From Anaerolineales bacterium (GTDB taxonomy: Bacteria > Chloroflexota > Anaerolineae > Anaerolineales > DRMV01): a stretch of DNA of 16,000 nt. The position numbers and the translations under genes are program-made. The stretch spans positions 1 to 16,000 of the forward strand of contig WFUL01000178.1 in the NCBI GenBank assembly GCA_015484985.1. The letters run 5' to 3'. How positions within the stretch are numbered: the stretch's first letter is position 1; every line of letters starts with the position of its first letter. The notes beneath the pieces are model-generated. The model was given only the letters and a program-made list of their open reading frames with translations. It had not been told where the DNA came from and did no database searches. Of the stretch, positions 1 through 7,444 are shown in pieces.

Positions 1-638
1 CCTACGGCCCTCCACTGTAGTGCGGCGATCTGTGCGGACCTGGCGGCCGGATTTCCGGGATACGTCGTTGAGGAAATCGTGACCTGTTTACGAACCCACG
101 CCCACGCCGCCCCCGCCGCCGGTGCTGACCCTGGACGTACTGTGCGACGCCTGCGGCACCAACGGCTGGTGCCGCGTGAACGGCCGGCTCAAGGCCACGG
201 GCCAGGACCCTTCGGGCGGGACGGTCACAGTTTCGGACAGCCTGGGCGACCCAGCTGGCACGTCGGTGCAGTGCAGCGGAAGCGGGACGTGCACGGCCAC
301 GGAGCAGAAGGGCTGGCACGTTGCGGCCGTACCCGTCACCGTGAGCGGACAGGATGCGACCAGCGGCGTGGCCCTGGCAAGTGGCCGACGGCCCCCATCG
401 CCACCGCGACGCCCCTGCCAACAGCCACGCCGGTACCCCGGCACACGGGCCTGGTAGGGTCGGCGCCGCCGTGGGCCAAAACCGTGGCCGTGGGAACGCT
501 GTTCGCGAGGGTGTTCCTGGCCTGGCTGGCCCTGGCCCAGGAAGTGACGAAACGCTGGTGGCCGATAAGTTGGCGGCCCTGGAGAGCATGACATATAGAC
601 ATCTGGCTCGCCTGAATGCTCGTTGGGAGGGAACGTAG
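1..638 (+). pseudogene. 3' part of a secreted or membrane-anchored Thr/Pro-linker protein, apparently frameshifted
   Basis: No single frame is coding throughout, but consecutive pieces look protein-like. Bases 1 to about 80 read in frame 1 and end GYVVEEIVT. From 83 frame 2 gives a Pro/Thr linker (PTPTPPPPP) and then a small Cys-containing beta-rich domain (LDVLCDACGTNGWCRVNG, later CSGSGTCTATEQKGW), open to about 385. Frame 1 then resumes with a second linker (ATPLPTATPVP) and a hydrophobic segment (VGTLFARVFLAWLALA) that could be a C-terminal membrane anchor. From about 540, frame 3 (LVADKLAALESMTYRHLARLN) reads to a stop at 636-638. The changes correspond to one extra base near 85, one missing base near 385 (by a run of five C) and one missing base near 540. 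Either the gene has decayed or the sequence carries indels here. The frame 1 stop at 589-591 also overlaps an ATG at 588. The 5' end lies outside the window. Family not recognised. Confidence 0.45.
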
Positions 639-639
639 C

Positions 640-723
640 GTGCGGGACCTTCGGGACCAGGAGGACTTGTGGCGCATGTTCACTCAACGTTATGTATCCC
701 TTACACAAAAACAAAAATCTTGA
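640..723 (+). CDS. Possible 27-aa small protein, or tail of the preceding frameshifted gene
   Basis: A GTG at 640 follows a good ribosome binding site (GGGAGGG, 625-631) with 8 bases between, and starts one base after the stop of the preceding frame. It encodes a charged, amphipathic-looking 27-residue peptide (VRDLRDQEDLWRMFTQRYVS...) ending at the TGA at 721-723, just before the hairpin at 728-745. It may be a translationally coupled mini-protein, or simply the continuation of the upstream reading after another frame change. No family is recognised, and the short length makes coding status uncertain. Confidence 0.25.
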   Translation: MRDLRDQEDLWRMFTQRYVSLTQKQKS

Positions 724-727
724 CACT

Positions 728-745
728 ACCCCTGCAGACAGGGGT
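728..745 (-). terminator. Hairpin terminator downstream of the receiver-like gene
   Basis: A 7-bp perfect stem (ACCCCTG/CAGGGGT) with a 4-base loop sits about 40 bases past the stop of the 787-1680 gene. On the - strand it is followed within about ten bases by a U-rich tract (ATTTTTGTTTTTGTG), as expected for an intrinsic terminator. In the + direction no T run follows, so it probably serves mainly the - strand operon, although it also begins 4 bases after the last + strand stop. Confidence 0.55.
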
Positions 746-786
746 TGCCCCAATTTAGAGCCTGGGCGTAGATCTCAGGCCTTGCC

Positions 787-1680
787 TCAATACCCAAGGG
801 GGAGATTGGGAAAAGGTGGAGGCACGTCGTCAAAGAGGGGCTTGACCTGTTCCGGTGGAAATTCCTCTTCTCCACCAGGGCCCATTTCGTGCGCCTTGGG
901 CTCGGGCTCCAGATGTTGAAAGGCATCCCGCAGGGCGGCGAAGTGTTCCTGCAAACTCCGATGCGGGAAGGGCGCTTCTCCCCAGGCCGCAAGCCAGGTG
1001 TGTTGGAAGACGGGCACCGCGTAGAACCAATACGCTTTGTCTTCATATTGCCACCAGGCGTAACGTTCCAGATGGACATCCGAAGGGGTTGGCGGATGGG
1101 GACGGAATAGGGAAGGCCAGACCTCACCTTCCCACAATAGGGGGCCCACCCGAAAGTCATACCATCCCACGCCCCGCACGGGAAAGCGCTCGTAAACCTC
1201 CTGTAAATGCTCGCGAGAGACCTCCTCCGTCAGCCACTCGGGCCGCGGGGGCAGGGTTTGGGGAGAGGCCATGGCCGCCTGCACCTGGGGCGAGGGAAAC
1301 AAAAGGGGCTTGAGTGCCACAGCCAGGCGATCGGGCGTCCAGGGAGGGGTTATCCATTGGTGGACGTACAATCCCGCCGGCAGGGGACGGTGTCCTCCCC
1401 TCCCGCAGGCCACCCACTTAACGTGGGGATGCCGCTGGGTAAGGCGACGCACAATGGGTTCCCAGGCCTCACCGGCCTCACGATGCACGCCATCCACGTC
1501 CAGACAAATCACCGCCCACGGAACCTCGGCCTCCAGCACCGAGGGGTGGGTCAGGGTGGAATACCGGTGGATACGCACCGGTCGGCGCAGGGCCGTGGGC
1601 AACTTGCGAAAGGCAGCCAACAACCCTTGGTCTTTGGATATGACCAGTACCTCCGGACGTTTGATGCTGTCGTTTGCCAT
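787..1680 (-). CDS. Hypothetical protein, 297 aa, with a degenerate receiver-like N-terminal domain
   Basis: Residues 1-130 follow the alternating pattern of a response-regulator receiver fold: strand EVLVISKD, then PWAVICLDVDG where the phospho-acceptor Asp would lie, then KWVACGRGG, then ITPPWTPDRLAVALKPLL. The usual Lys before the last Pro is absent, so if this is a receiver it is probably a phosphorylation-independent one. The C-terminal half (about 145-265) is rich in Trp, Tyr and Pro, and the stretch AYWFYAVPVF...WLAAWGEAPFP could be a GAF/PAS-type sensory fold. The last 30 residues are acidic and Pro-rich. There is no signal peptide or DNA-binding domain. ATG at 1678-1680 is preceded by a GGGGGGAG ribosome binding site. 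It is the last gene of the unit with the 64-aa protein (27-base gap) and the AI-2E permease. Function unknown; the domain guesses are inference from pattern. Confidence 0.75.
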   Translation of the reverse strand: MANDSIKRPEVLVISKDQGLLAAFRKLPTALRRPVRIHRYSTLTHPSVLEAEVPWAVICLDVDGVHREAGEAWEPIVRRLTQRHPHVKWVACGRGGHRPLPAGLYVHQWITPPWTPDRLAVALKPLLFPSPQVQAAMASPQTLPPRPEWLTEEVSREHLQEVYERFPVRGVGWYDFRVGPLLWEGEVWPSLFRPHPPTPSDVHLERYAWWQYEDKAYWFYAVPVFQHTWLAAWGEAPFPHRSLQEHFAALRDAFQHLEPEPKAHEMGPGGEEEFPPEQVKPLFDDVPPPFPNLPLGY

Positions 1681-1707
1681 AGAAACTCCCCCCGAGAGAA
1701 ACCGTGC

Positions 1708-1902
1708 TCATTTCGATGACGGCCGCTCGGTGCCCAAAATCTTCTCCATCAACTGCACGAATTCCTCCCATTCCTCCTGGAAAAAGTGCACCGTCACATT
1801 GCCCAATTCCAGATGATAGGTCATCTCCCCATCGGGCTCTTCGGCGCACCAGGCGATGTAGTTCGATGTTTCCGCCATCACCATGGTTTGAGGATCCTTC
1901 AT
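1708..1902 (-). CDS. Small hypothetical protein, 64 aa
   Basis: An acidic, soluble small protein with one Cys and two Trp; no signal peptide or membrane segment. The middle (EMTYHLELGNVTVHFF) looks like a beta hairpin and the part after it (QEEWEEFVQLMEKIL) like an amphipathic helix, suggesting a compact alpha/beta fold. Its ATG (1900-1902) overlaps the stop of the AI-2E permease as ATGA, and a full Shine-Dalgarno (AAGGAGGTG) lies inside the last codons of that gene, so the two should be translationally coupled. The coding potential is supported by the perfect ribosome binding site and the overlap rather than by recognised homology. It may be an accessory or regulator of the permease or a partner of the receiver-like protein; both ideas are inference. 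Confidence 0.75.
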   Translation of the reverse strand: MKDPQTMVMAETSNYIAWCAEEPDGEMTYHLELGNVTVHFFQEEWEEFVQLMEKILGTERPSSK

Positions 1903-3158
1903 ACATCACCTCCTTCCTTTCCGCGAGCTGAGGAGGAGAGTTCTCGACGCCACACCTCAGCCTGAGTTTTCACCCGCTCCCATGTGCGCCGCCACCAGGG
2001 TTGCGGAGGATGGGCTTCCAGCAAAGTCTCAGGTTGCCACGGGTCTAAATCAAACATCTTGAAGAGCACGTACCGCAAAATGACTTTGCCCGAAGCCACC
2101 ACCGGTGCGGCGAGCATGAACCCGATGATACCGATGAGTTGCGTCAGCATAATCGCGGCCAAAAGCACTGCAGCGGGGTGTACGCCCAAAACACGACCGA
2201 AAAAACGAGGCATCACAAGATTGTCGTAAATCTGGTCGATGACCACCAAAACCCCGATGCTAATGAGCGCGTGTTTCCAGGGCTCCAGGGCCCAGAAATT
2301 GGTGGGTTGCAAGAGCACTACCAGGGAAATCACGATGTACACGACCATCGGACCAATGTAGGGCAGAAAACGCGCAGCCCCGACCAACAAAGCCAGACCC
2401 AGACTATATCGCACACCCAGGGAGGTCAGCACCACGGAGGCCAACACACTCATGACCAGGAACGCGGTAAACTGCCCCCGCAAGAAGGTGTGCCAGATAC
2501 GGCCCAATTCTTCAACGAGACGTTCCAACTCCTGCCCGTAATGGGGAAGCAGGCTAAAGGGAATCCAGGACATGCCTCCCTGGCTGGATTCGGCTAGGAG
2601 GAAGTAGGAAATGAGCAGAATGAAGGCCAACCATCCCAGCAGGGCCAGCGTTCTCGTGGCCACCACACTCACCGCGACCCCAACTTGGCCCAACAACGGT
2701 TGCACGCTGCTCAACAACTGCTGGCTCAGCGCGTTCCAGTCGTACTGCGTCAGATCCAAACGGAAAGGTCCCACATAGTATACCGACGTGGAAAGATTCT
2801 GCGCCACCCGGGGCACTTCCTGCGTGAAGAAACGCAGCAACACCTGGTACAGGCTCTGAATCTGTTGTACCAGGGCCAGCCCCAGAAGCACCATGATCAC
2901 CACAAGAAAAGCGATGAACGACAGGTAGACCAGGCCGACCGTCGCCCGCCAGGAGAGGCGCAGGTGGGTGTGCACCCATCGACATGCGGGATAGAGCAGG
3001 TAAGCCAGGACCAGGGCCACCGTCAAAGGCGCGATGTACCGCCGAAACACGATGAGCATCCCCGCGGCCAACGCCACCAGCGTCAGCCCCACCACCAGCT
3101 TCGTTGTTGGACTCCAAAGCGGCGATTTCGTTGGGGAAGGCGCGCGTGTTGTGAACAT
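1899..3158 (-). CDS. AI-2E family transporter (TerC/YdiK/PerM-like permease)
   Basis: A 419-aa polytopic membrane protein of the AI-2E transporter family (PF01594). Segments visible: two N-terminal helices (about 22-60), a third pair (75-100), a long extracytoplasmic or amphipathic part (100-160), then helices near 165-190, 225-250, 252-285, 300-322 and 325-360. Family hallmarks are GAARFLPYIGPMVVYI near 260-275 and IYDNLVMPRFFGRVLGVHP near 315-335. The C-terminal tail after 365 is cytoplasmic, charged and Trp-rich. Members export varied small molecules or act as Na+/H+ antiporters; the substrate cannot be read from sequence. It is first in a three-gene unit. The ATG at 3156-3158 has no clear Shine-Dalgarno, and a 7-bp inverted repeat covers it, so translation may be unusual or the mRNA nearly leaderless. 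Confidence 0.93.
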   Translation of the reverse strand: MFTTRAPSPTKSPLWSPTTKLVVGLTLVALAAGMLIVFRRYIAPLTVALVLAYLLYPACRWVHTHLRLSWRATVGLVYLSFIAFLVVIMVLLGLALVQQIQSLYQVLLRFFTQEVPRVAQNLSTSVYYVGPFRLDLTQYDWNALSQQLLSSVQPLLGQVGVAVSVVATRTLALLGWLAFILLISYFLLAESSQGGMSWIPFSLLPHYGQELERLVEELGRIWHTFLRGQFTAFLVMSVLASVVLTSLGVRYSLGLALLVGAARFLPYIGPMVVYIVISLVVLLQPTNFWALEPWKHALISIGVLVVIDQIYDNLVMPRFFGRVLGVHPAAVLLAAIMLTQLIGIIGFMLAAPVVASGKVILRYVLFKMFDLDPWQPETLLEAHPPQPWWRRTWERVKTQAEVWRRELSSSARGKEGGDV

Positions 3159-3178
3159 GGTAGAGAAATTTTACCATG
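3156..3178 (-). promoter_or_regulatory. Inverted repeat covering the permease start codon
   Basis: CATGGTA (3156-3162) and TACCATG (3172-3178) form a perfect 7-bp inverted repeat with a 9-base spacer; the right-hand transcript arm contains the permease ATG. The spacer and left arm hold a -10-like hexamer on the - strand (TAAAAT, 3168-3173) only nine bases before the ATG, but no good -35. It could be an operator, a start-occluding RNA hairpin, or chance. Confidence 0.3.
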
Positions 3179-3437
3179 GAACGGTCGAAGGACTGCGTTG
3201 AAAAGCAAGGAGACTGTTTCAATTCTGTGGATGGGGGTAAAAGTCGTCCTAACCTCAGCCTAGCCGTTTCTTCTTCCTCGAAAGCGCAATTATCTAATTC
3301 TCTGGAGGGTAAGAAGAGGCGGCAAAACCGCCCTACATTTCGCTTTTCTTTTTCCATCATCCTCCTGTCGGCCTTCCTGGTAGAATGAGAATGAGCGCGT
3401 CTCCTCAAAATAAATACGTATCTACAGGAGGAAAACA
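3159..3437. other. Divergent intergenic region
   Basis: 279 bases between the divergent permease and aldo/keto reductase genes, more AT-rich than the flanks. It must contain both promoters, but I find no convincing -35/-10 pair in either direction. TAGAAT at 3381-3386 is a possible + strand -10 without a partner. A small hairpin (GGCGG, loop CAAAA, CCGCC; 3318-3332) is followed by a T-rich stretch (about 3338-3353) and could act as a leader attenuator or weak terminator. Open frames here have no protein-like sequence or ribosome binding sites. Confidence 0.5.
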
Positions 3438-4409
3438 ATGCGATACCGGCGATTGGGTCAAGCGTCCGGCTTGAAAGTGAGTGAATTGGGCTATGGTGCC
3501 TGGGTGACCTTCGGAAATCAACTGGACGCCAAAGCGGCCCGGGAGATGATTCACCGGGCATACGACTTCGGTATCAACTTCTTTGACAACGCCGATGTGT
3601 ACGCGGACGGGGAGGCGGAACGCCTCATGGGCCAGGCCATTCGAGGCCTACCCCGAGAAGCCCTGGTGATTTCCAGCAAGGTTTTCTGGCCCACCATGCC
3701 CGGACCCAACGGTCGGGGGCTTTCCCGAAAGCACATCATGGAATCCATCCACGCGTCCCTGAAGCGACTGGGCACCGATTATCTGGACATTTACTACTGC
3801 CACCGATACGACGCGGACACGCCCCTGGAGGAAGTGGTCTACACCATGAACATCCTTATCCAACAGGGGAAGATTCTGTACTGGGGCACCTCGGAATGGA
3901 CACCGGCCCAAATCGCCCGGGCCTGGGCCATTGCCCGGGAACATCATCTCATTCCCCCCATTGTGGAACAACCCCAGTACAACATGTTCCATCGACGCCG
4001 GGTGGAACAAGAGCTGGTCCCCCTGGTTCGGGACCTGGGCATTGGTCTGACCACCTGGAGTCCGCTGTTCTACGGCATCCTGACGGGGAAGTACAACGAA
4101 GGGATTCCCGCCGGCAGTCGAGCGGCCCTGAAGAAGATGGCCTGGCTCCGAGATTACATCACGCCGGAACGCATCGCGGTGGTCCGCCGTCTTACGGACC
4201 TGGCCCACGAGTTGGGCATCACCATGGCCCAACTGGCCATTGCCTGGCTGTTGCGTCTGCCCGAAGTGAGTTCCGTGATCCTGGGTGCCACCACGCCCAG
4301 CCAACTGGAGGAAAACGTAGGGGCCATTGAAGCACGCGACAAGCTCACCGATGAGGTCCTGGAGGAAATCGAAGCCATCCTAGAACAAGCACCCAAGGAG
4401 GCAAGATGA
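3438..4409 (+). CDS. Aldo/keto reductase, Kv-beta-like (AKR6-type)
   Basis: A 323-aa single-domain NADPH-dependent oxidoreductase with a TIM-barrel fold. The catalytic tetrad can be placed: D50 and Y55 in NFFDNADVYADGEAE, K81 in VISSKVFW, H122 in DIYYCHRYD. Other family marks are SLKRLGTDYLDIYY, the substrate/cofactor segments WGTSEW and EQPQYNMFHR, the GLTTWSPLFYGILTGKY loop, and the C-terminal SSVILGATTPSQLEENV that binds the 2'-phosphate of NADP. Length and the WGTSEW/YNMFHR pattern resemble the Kv channel beta-subunit/YghZ branch, whose members reduce aldehydes and methylglyoxal; the physiological substrate is unknown. ATG at 3438 follows AGGAGG (3426-3431) by 6 bases. It heads a five-gene run, and its stop overlaps the next ATG by four bases. 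Confidence 0.95.
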   Translation: MRYRRLGQASGLKVSELGYGAWVTFGNQLDAKAAREMIHRAYDFGINFFDNADVYADGEAERLMGQAIRGLPREALVISSKVFWPTMPGPNGRGLSRKHIMESIHASLKRLGTDYLDIYYCHRYDADTPLEEVVYTMNILIQQGKILYWGTSEWTPAQIARAWAIAREHHLIPPIVEQPQYNMFHRRRVEQELVPLVRDLGIGLTTWSPLFYGILTGKYNEGIPAGSRAALKKMAWLRDYITPERIAVVRRLTDLAHELGITMAQLAIAWLLRLPEVSSVILGATTPSQLEENVGAIEARDKLTDEVLEEIEAILEQAPKEAR

Positions 4410-5167
4410 GCCAAATTCTTCTGGTGGAAGCTCTCCGTTACCCCTTCCATCAAAAGCGCTGGAAGGAAAAGCTGCTCATCGCTTACGTCCTCCATCTATT
4501 TGCCTGGTTGGTGGTGCCAGCCCTTCCCCTACACGGGTATTTCTACCGAATGGCTCGTGAGATCATCGCTTCTGGCCGCGCCGTCCTGCCAGAATGGGAC
4601 GATTGGCAGGGCGATTTTCGACGCGGCCTTCGATGGTGGGGATTCTTACTTCTGGTCACGCTACCTCTGACCTTGATAGGGGTTCTCTGGATTAGCGCCC
4701 TCATCCTGATGTTCACCTCTACTTTTACCTCATCCAATACCCAGGAATTCCCCCCTGCTCCCCTGGTGTTCCTACCCTTAGCACAGATGGTGATATTCCC
4801 GTTGACCATAGTTTATGGTCTAGCATTGTTGTTTTTCGCACCACCTGCCCTCCTGCACATCGCGGTCCAGGATCGTTTCTCTGCGGCTTTTGACATCCGA
4901 GGGTGGTGGGCGGTGTTCCGGGCCAACTGGGAGGGCTTCCTCTTAGCCAGCCTAATTGTGCTGGCGCTCCTGCTCACCTTCAACTATCTGACCCAGGCGT
5001 TGTTCTGGCTGACCTGTCTCTTCGGCCTTTTCCTCCATCCCGCCGTCTACTTGTATCTCGCCCTCGTCGGCATCTATCTGTTCGCCCACGCTTATCGGAA
5101 CGGTCTTGAGGAATTGTCAGGAAACGGTTCACATCCCCAAACCGTTTCCCATGGAGTTGAATCATGA
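4406..5167 (+). CDS. DUF4013 family membrane protein
   Basis: A 253-aa membrane protein matching the DUF4013 pattern: an N-terminal ALRYPF...KWKEK-like amphipathic start, VVPALPLHGYFYRM (about 36-49), and the signature LPEWDDWQGDFRRGLRWWGF (about 61-80), followed by about four hydrophobic segments (75-105, 120-150, 175-200, 202-235) and a hydrophilic C-terminal tail. The motif LPEWDDW is the most diagnostic feature and probably sits on the cytoplasmic face. Biochemical role is not known for the family. It begins by ATGA overlap with the aldo/keto reductase and ends by ATGA overlap with the MEMO1-family gene, so the three are probably translated in a coupled manner. Composition is more AT-rich than its neighbours, which is common for membrane segments and need not mean transfer. 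Confidence 0.85.
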   Translation: MSQILLVEALRYPFHQKRWKEKLLIAYVLHLFAWLVVPALPLHGYFYRMAREIIASGRAVLPEWDDWQGDFRRGLRWWGFLLLVTLPLTLIGVLWISALILMFTSTFTSSNTQEFPPAPLVFLPLAQMVIFPLTIVYGLALLFFAPPALLHIAVQDRFSAAFDIRGWWAVFRANWEGFLLASLIVLALLLTFNYLTQALFWLTCLFGLFLHPAVYLYLALVGIYLFAHAYRNGLEELSGNGSHPQTVSHGVES

Positions 5168-6006
5168 TTCGGGATGTGCGCCCATCGCCCATCGCCGGGC
5201 AGTGGTACCCCGACGAACCCGAAGTCCTGAGCGCCATGGTGGACCATATGCTGGACGAGGGGGCGCGCACATTGCCCGCCCTTGAAGGAAAAATCATCGG
5301 GCTCATCGCGCCCCACGCGGGCATTCGGTACTCCGGCCGGGTAGCCGGACAGGCCTTCGCCGTGGTTCGCGGGAAGACGTATGACCTGGTGGCTCTGGTG
5401 GGCCCTATGCACTATCCTTACACCGAGCCCTTTCTCACCACCGCGCACGATGCCTACGAAACCCCTCTCGGGGAAATTCCAGTGGATCGGCGCGCCCTCC
5501 GGCGCCTGGACGCTCTGCTACAAGAACGGTTGGAGATGCGCCTCACCCACGTCTATCACGACCCCGAGCATTCGCTGGAAATGGAACTGCCCTTCCTCCA
5601 AAGGGCCCTGGCCCAATCCTTTCGCTTACTGCCCCTGATGTTACGTACGGTGGACCCCGTCCATCTTCGGGCTCTGGGGGAGGCGCTGGCGGAAGTGGTG
5701 GCCACCCAACGCGCGTTGCTGGTGGCGAGCACCGACCTTTCCCACTACTTCCCCGACGACGTTGCCCGTCGCCTGGACCGGGAGATGATACGTCGCATCG
5801 AGGCCATGGACCCCGAAGGGGTCCTCCGGGCCGAGGAAGAAGGCAAGGCCTATGCCTGCGGCCGGGCCGCCGTGGCCTCCATCTTATGGGCCGCGCAGGC
5901 CCTGGGCGCAACACGAGTCGTCTCCCTGGGATATGCGACCTCAGGCGATACCTCCGGTGACTATAATGCGGTTGTGGGCTACTATGCCGCTGTGTTGTTA
6001 CGATAA
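5164..6006 (+). CDS. MEMO1 family protein (AmmeMemoRadiSam system protein B-like)
   Basis: A 280-aa protein of the MEMO1/AMMECR1-linked family (PF01875), related in fold to class III extradiol dioxygenases. Conserved features: R6-x-S8 and WYP near residue 14, LIAPHAGIRYSG with H51, GPMHY with H83, HDPEHSLEMELPFLQ (H132, H136), STDLSHY (D191, H194) and the ACGRAAV segment with C232. H51, H83 and C232 match the positions that bind metal in the human protein, so the metal site appears complete. The second motif reads GPMHY rather than the common GPNH. In many prokaryotes this gene sits beside AMMECR1 and a radical SAM gene; neither is in this window. The molecular reaction is unsettled for bacterial members. 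ATG at 5164 overlaps the DUF4013 stop. Confidence 0.93.
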   Translation: MIRDVRPSPIAGQWYPDEPEVLSAMVDHMLDEGARTLPALEGKIIGLIAPHAGIRYSGRVAGQAFAVVRGKTYDLVALVGPMHYPYTEPFLTTAHDAYETPLGEIPVDRRALRRLDALLQERLEMRLTHVYHDPEHSLEMELPFLQRALAQSFRLLPLMLRTVDPVHLRALGEALAEVVATQRALLVASTDLSHYFPDDVARRLDREMIRRIEAMDPEGVLRAEEEGKAYACGRAAVASILWAAQALGATRVVSLGYATSGDTSGDYNAVVGYYAAVLLR

Positions 6007-6046
6007 AAAACATCCTCCCTCAAAATAGGACGGTGCAAGAAGGGCC

Positions 6047-7444
6047 ATGGACGAGAACCTGGTGTTGTTCATCTACCTTCTGCTCATCCCTCTACTCATC
6101 GGGATGAACGCCTTTTTCGTCATCATCGAATTCACCGTGGTGGCCGCCCGCAAGCCACGGCTCAAGCACATCGGAGCCGCCACGCCGCGCACGCTGGCTC
6201 TGGTACTCCAATGGGTGGAGGAACCCTCAGCCCGAAACCGCATCATCGCGGCCGCCCAATTGGGCGTCACTTTGGTGAGCCTGGTCCTGGGCGCGATTGG
6301 CGAGCAGACGGTCGAGATTCTGGTGACCCGCTACCTTTACACCCTTCCCCTGGCCGAGTATTCGTGGGGACCTGCAATCTTGCGTGCCTTGCCCCTGGTC
6401 CTCTCCTTCCTGTTCGTCACGGGCCTTCATGTGATTTTCGGCGAACAAGTGCCCAAAGTGGCCGCCCTCCAAATGCCCGAAAAGGCCCTTCTCAAAATGG
6501 CCTGGGGGATGCAGGTCTTTCTATTGACCTTCCGCTGGTTCATCGACCTGTTGGACGCCACGACGCGAAACATCCTCCGGGCTTTGGGCTTTGAGCAGGC
6601 ATCCGAGGACCACTTCCTTTCCCTGGACGAGCTTCGTCTGGTCCTGCAAGAAGCTCAGGAAGTAGGCGTTCTGCCCTCAGAGGAGGGCGAAATTCTGGAC
6701 GCGGTTCTGGATTTGCGGCATTTGCTGGTCCGGCAGGTCATGATTCCCCGGACGGACATCGTGGCCATTGAAGCCGACGCGCCCGCTTCCCAAATCCTCC
6801 ACCTGGCGGCCAAGCATGACCTGACCAAATTCCCCGTTTACGAAGGGGACCTGGACCACGTCATCGGCCTGGCCCACGTCAAGCAGGTCCTCAAGGTCTT
6901 CTCCTCACCCGAGTTCCCCCAAATGAAGGCGCGCGACGTGGCCAGCGAGGTGATTTTCGTGCCCGAAACGCTGCCCGTCGGCGAGTTGCTCCGCCTCTTT
7001 AGGGAGAAGCGCCAGCACCTGGCCCTGGTGGTGGACGAATTCGGGGGCGTGGCCGGCCTGGTGACGCTGGAGGATGTTCTGGAAGAAATCGTGGGCGAGG
7101 TAAGCGACCCCTTCGACCACGAAACCCCTGACGTGGAATTCCTACCCGACGGAACCGTGCGCATCGACGGCATGGCCCTGATGGAAGACGTCAACGAAAC
7201 CCTCAACCTGAACCTGCATTCCCCCCATTACGACACCATGGCCGGTTTCCTCCTGGACCGGCTGGGACACATCCCCAAAGAAGGAGAAAGCGTCGTCCTG
7301 GAAGAAGAGGGGGTGAAACTCACCGTGGAACGCATGGACGGACTGCGCATTGACAAAATCCGCCTGGAATGGCTGCATCCCCGTCCGGCCCCCATGTCCC
7401 TCTCCTCACCGGAAGACCGCTCGGATTCGGGAGGCCCTGGGTGA
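6047..7444 (+). CDS. DUF21/CBS/CorC_HlyC membrane protein (hemolysin C/CorC family)
   Basis: A 465-aa CNNM-type protein. Residues 1-200 form the DUF21 membrane domain with about four hydrophobic segments and the family stretch AAQLGVTLVSLVLGAIGEQ; VIFGEQVPK corresponds to the conserved GE(x)xPK motif. The link into the soluble part carries VMIPRTDI (231-238), the classic start of the CBS pair (about 220-345), with the second CBS ending VVDEFGGVAGLVTLEDVLEE (328-347). A CorC_HlyC transporter-associated domain follows (about 360-440), with DGMALMEDVNE and YDTMAGFLLDRLGHIP. Family members are linked to Mg2+/Co2+ export or Na+/Mg2+ exchange; despite the name they are not proven hemolysins. ATG follows AGAAGGG. 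It is 40 bases after the MEMO1-family gene, and its TGA overlaps the priA GTG start. Confidence 0.95.
   Translation: MDENLVLFIYLLLIPLLIGMNAFFVIIEFTVVAARKPRLKHIGAATPRTLALVLQWVEEPSARNRIIAAAQLGVTLVSLVLGAIGEQTVEILVTRYLYTLPLAEYSWGPAILRALPLVLSFLFVTGLHVIFGEQVPKVAALQMPEKALLKMAWGMQVFLLTFRWFIDLLDATTRNILRALGFEQASEDHFLSLDELRLVLQEAQEVGVLPSEEGEILDAVLDLRHLLVRQVMIPRTDIVAIEADAPASQILHLAAKHDLTKFPVYEGDLDHVIGLAHVKQVLKVFSSPEFPQMKARDVASEVIFVPETLPVGELLRLFREKRQHLALVVDEFGGVAGLVTLEDVLEEIVGEVSDPFDHETPDVEFLPDGTVRIDGMALMEDVNETLNLNLHSPHYDTMAGFLLDRLGHIPKEGESVVLEEEGVKLTVERMDGLRIDKIRLEWLHPRPAPMSLSSPEDRSDSGGPG

Noticed and set aside
2..589. A 195-aa open frame on the - strand
   Set aside because: The translation is dominated by Arg, Pro and Ala as expected for the complement of GC-rich coding DNA; the + strand pieces carry far more protein-like sequence.
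720..725. TTGACA as a -35 element for a + strand promoter
   Set aside because: No -10-like hexamer occurs at 16-18 bases, no + strand gene follows, and it overlaps the hairpin region ending the - strand unit.
3218..3232. GTTTCAATTCTGTGG, reminiscent of the end of a CRISPR repeat
   Set aside because: It occurs once; there is no second copy at spacer distance and no cas gene in the window.
2554..3561. A 335-aa - strand open frame across the permease and the divergent region
   Set aside because: It is out of frame with the permease over most of its length, lacks motifs and crosses into the start of the aldo/keto reductase on the other strand.
7369..7440. Upstream ATG start for PriA
   Set aside because: It lies inside the preceding gene with no ribosome binding site; GTG 7441 has GGGAGG and the GTGA overlap, and begins the conserved N-terminal strand.
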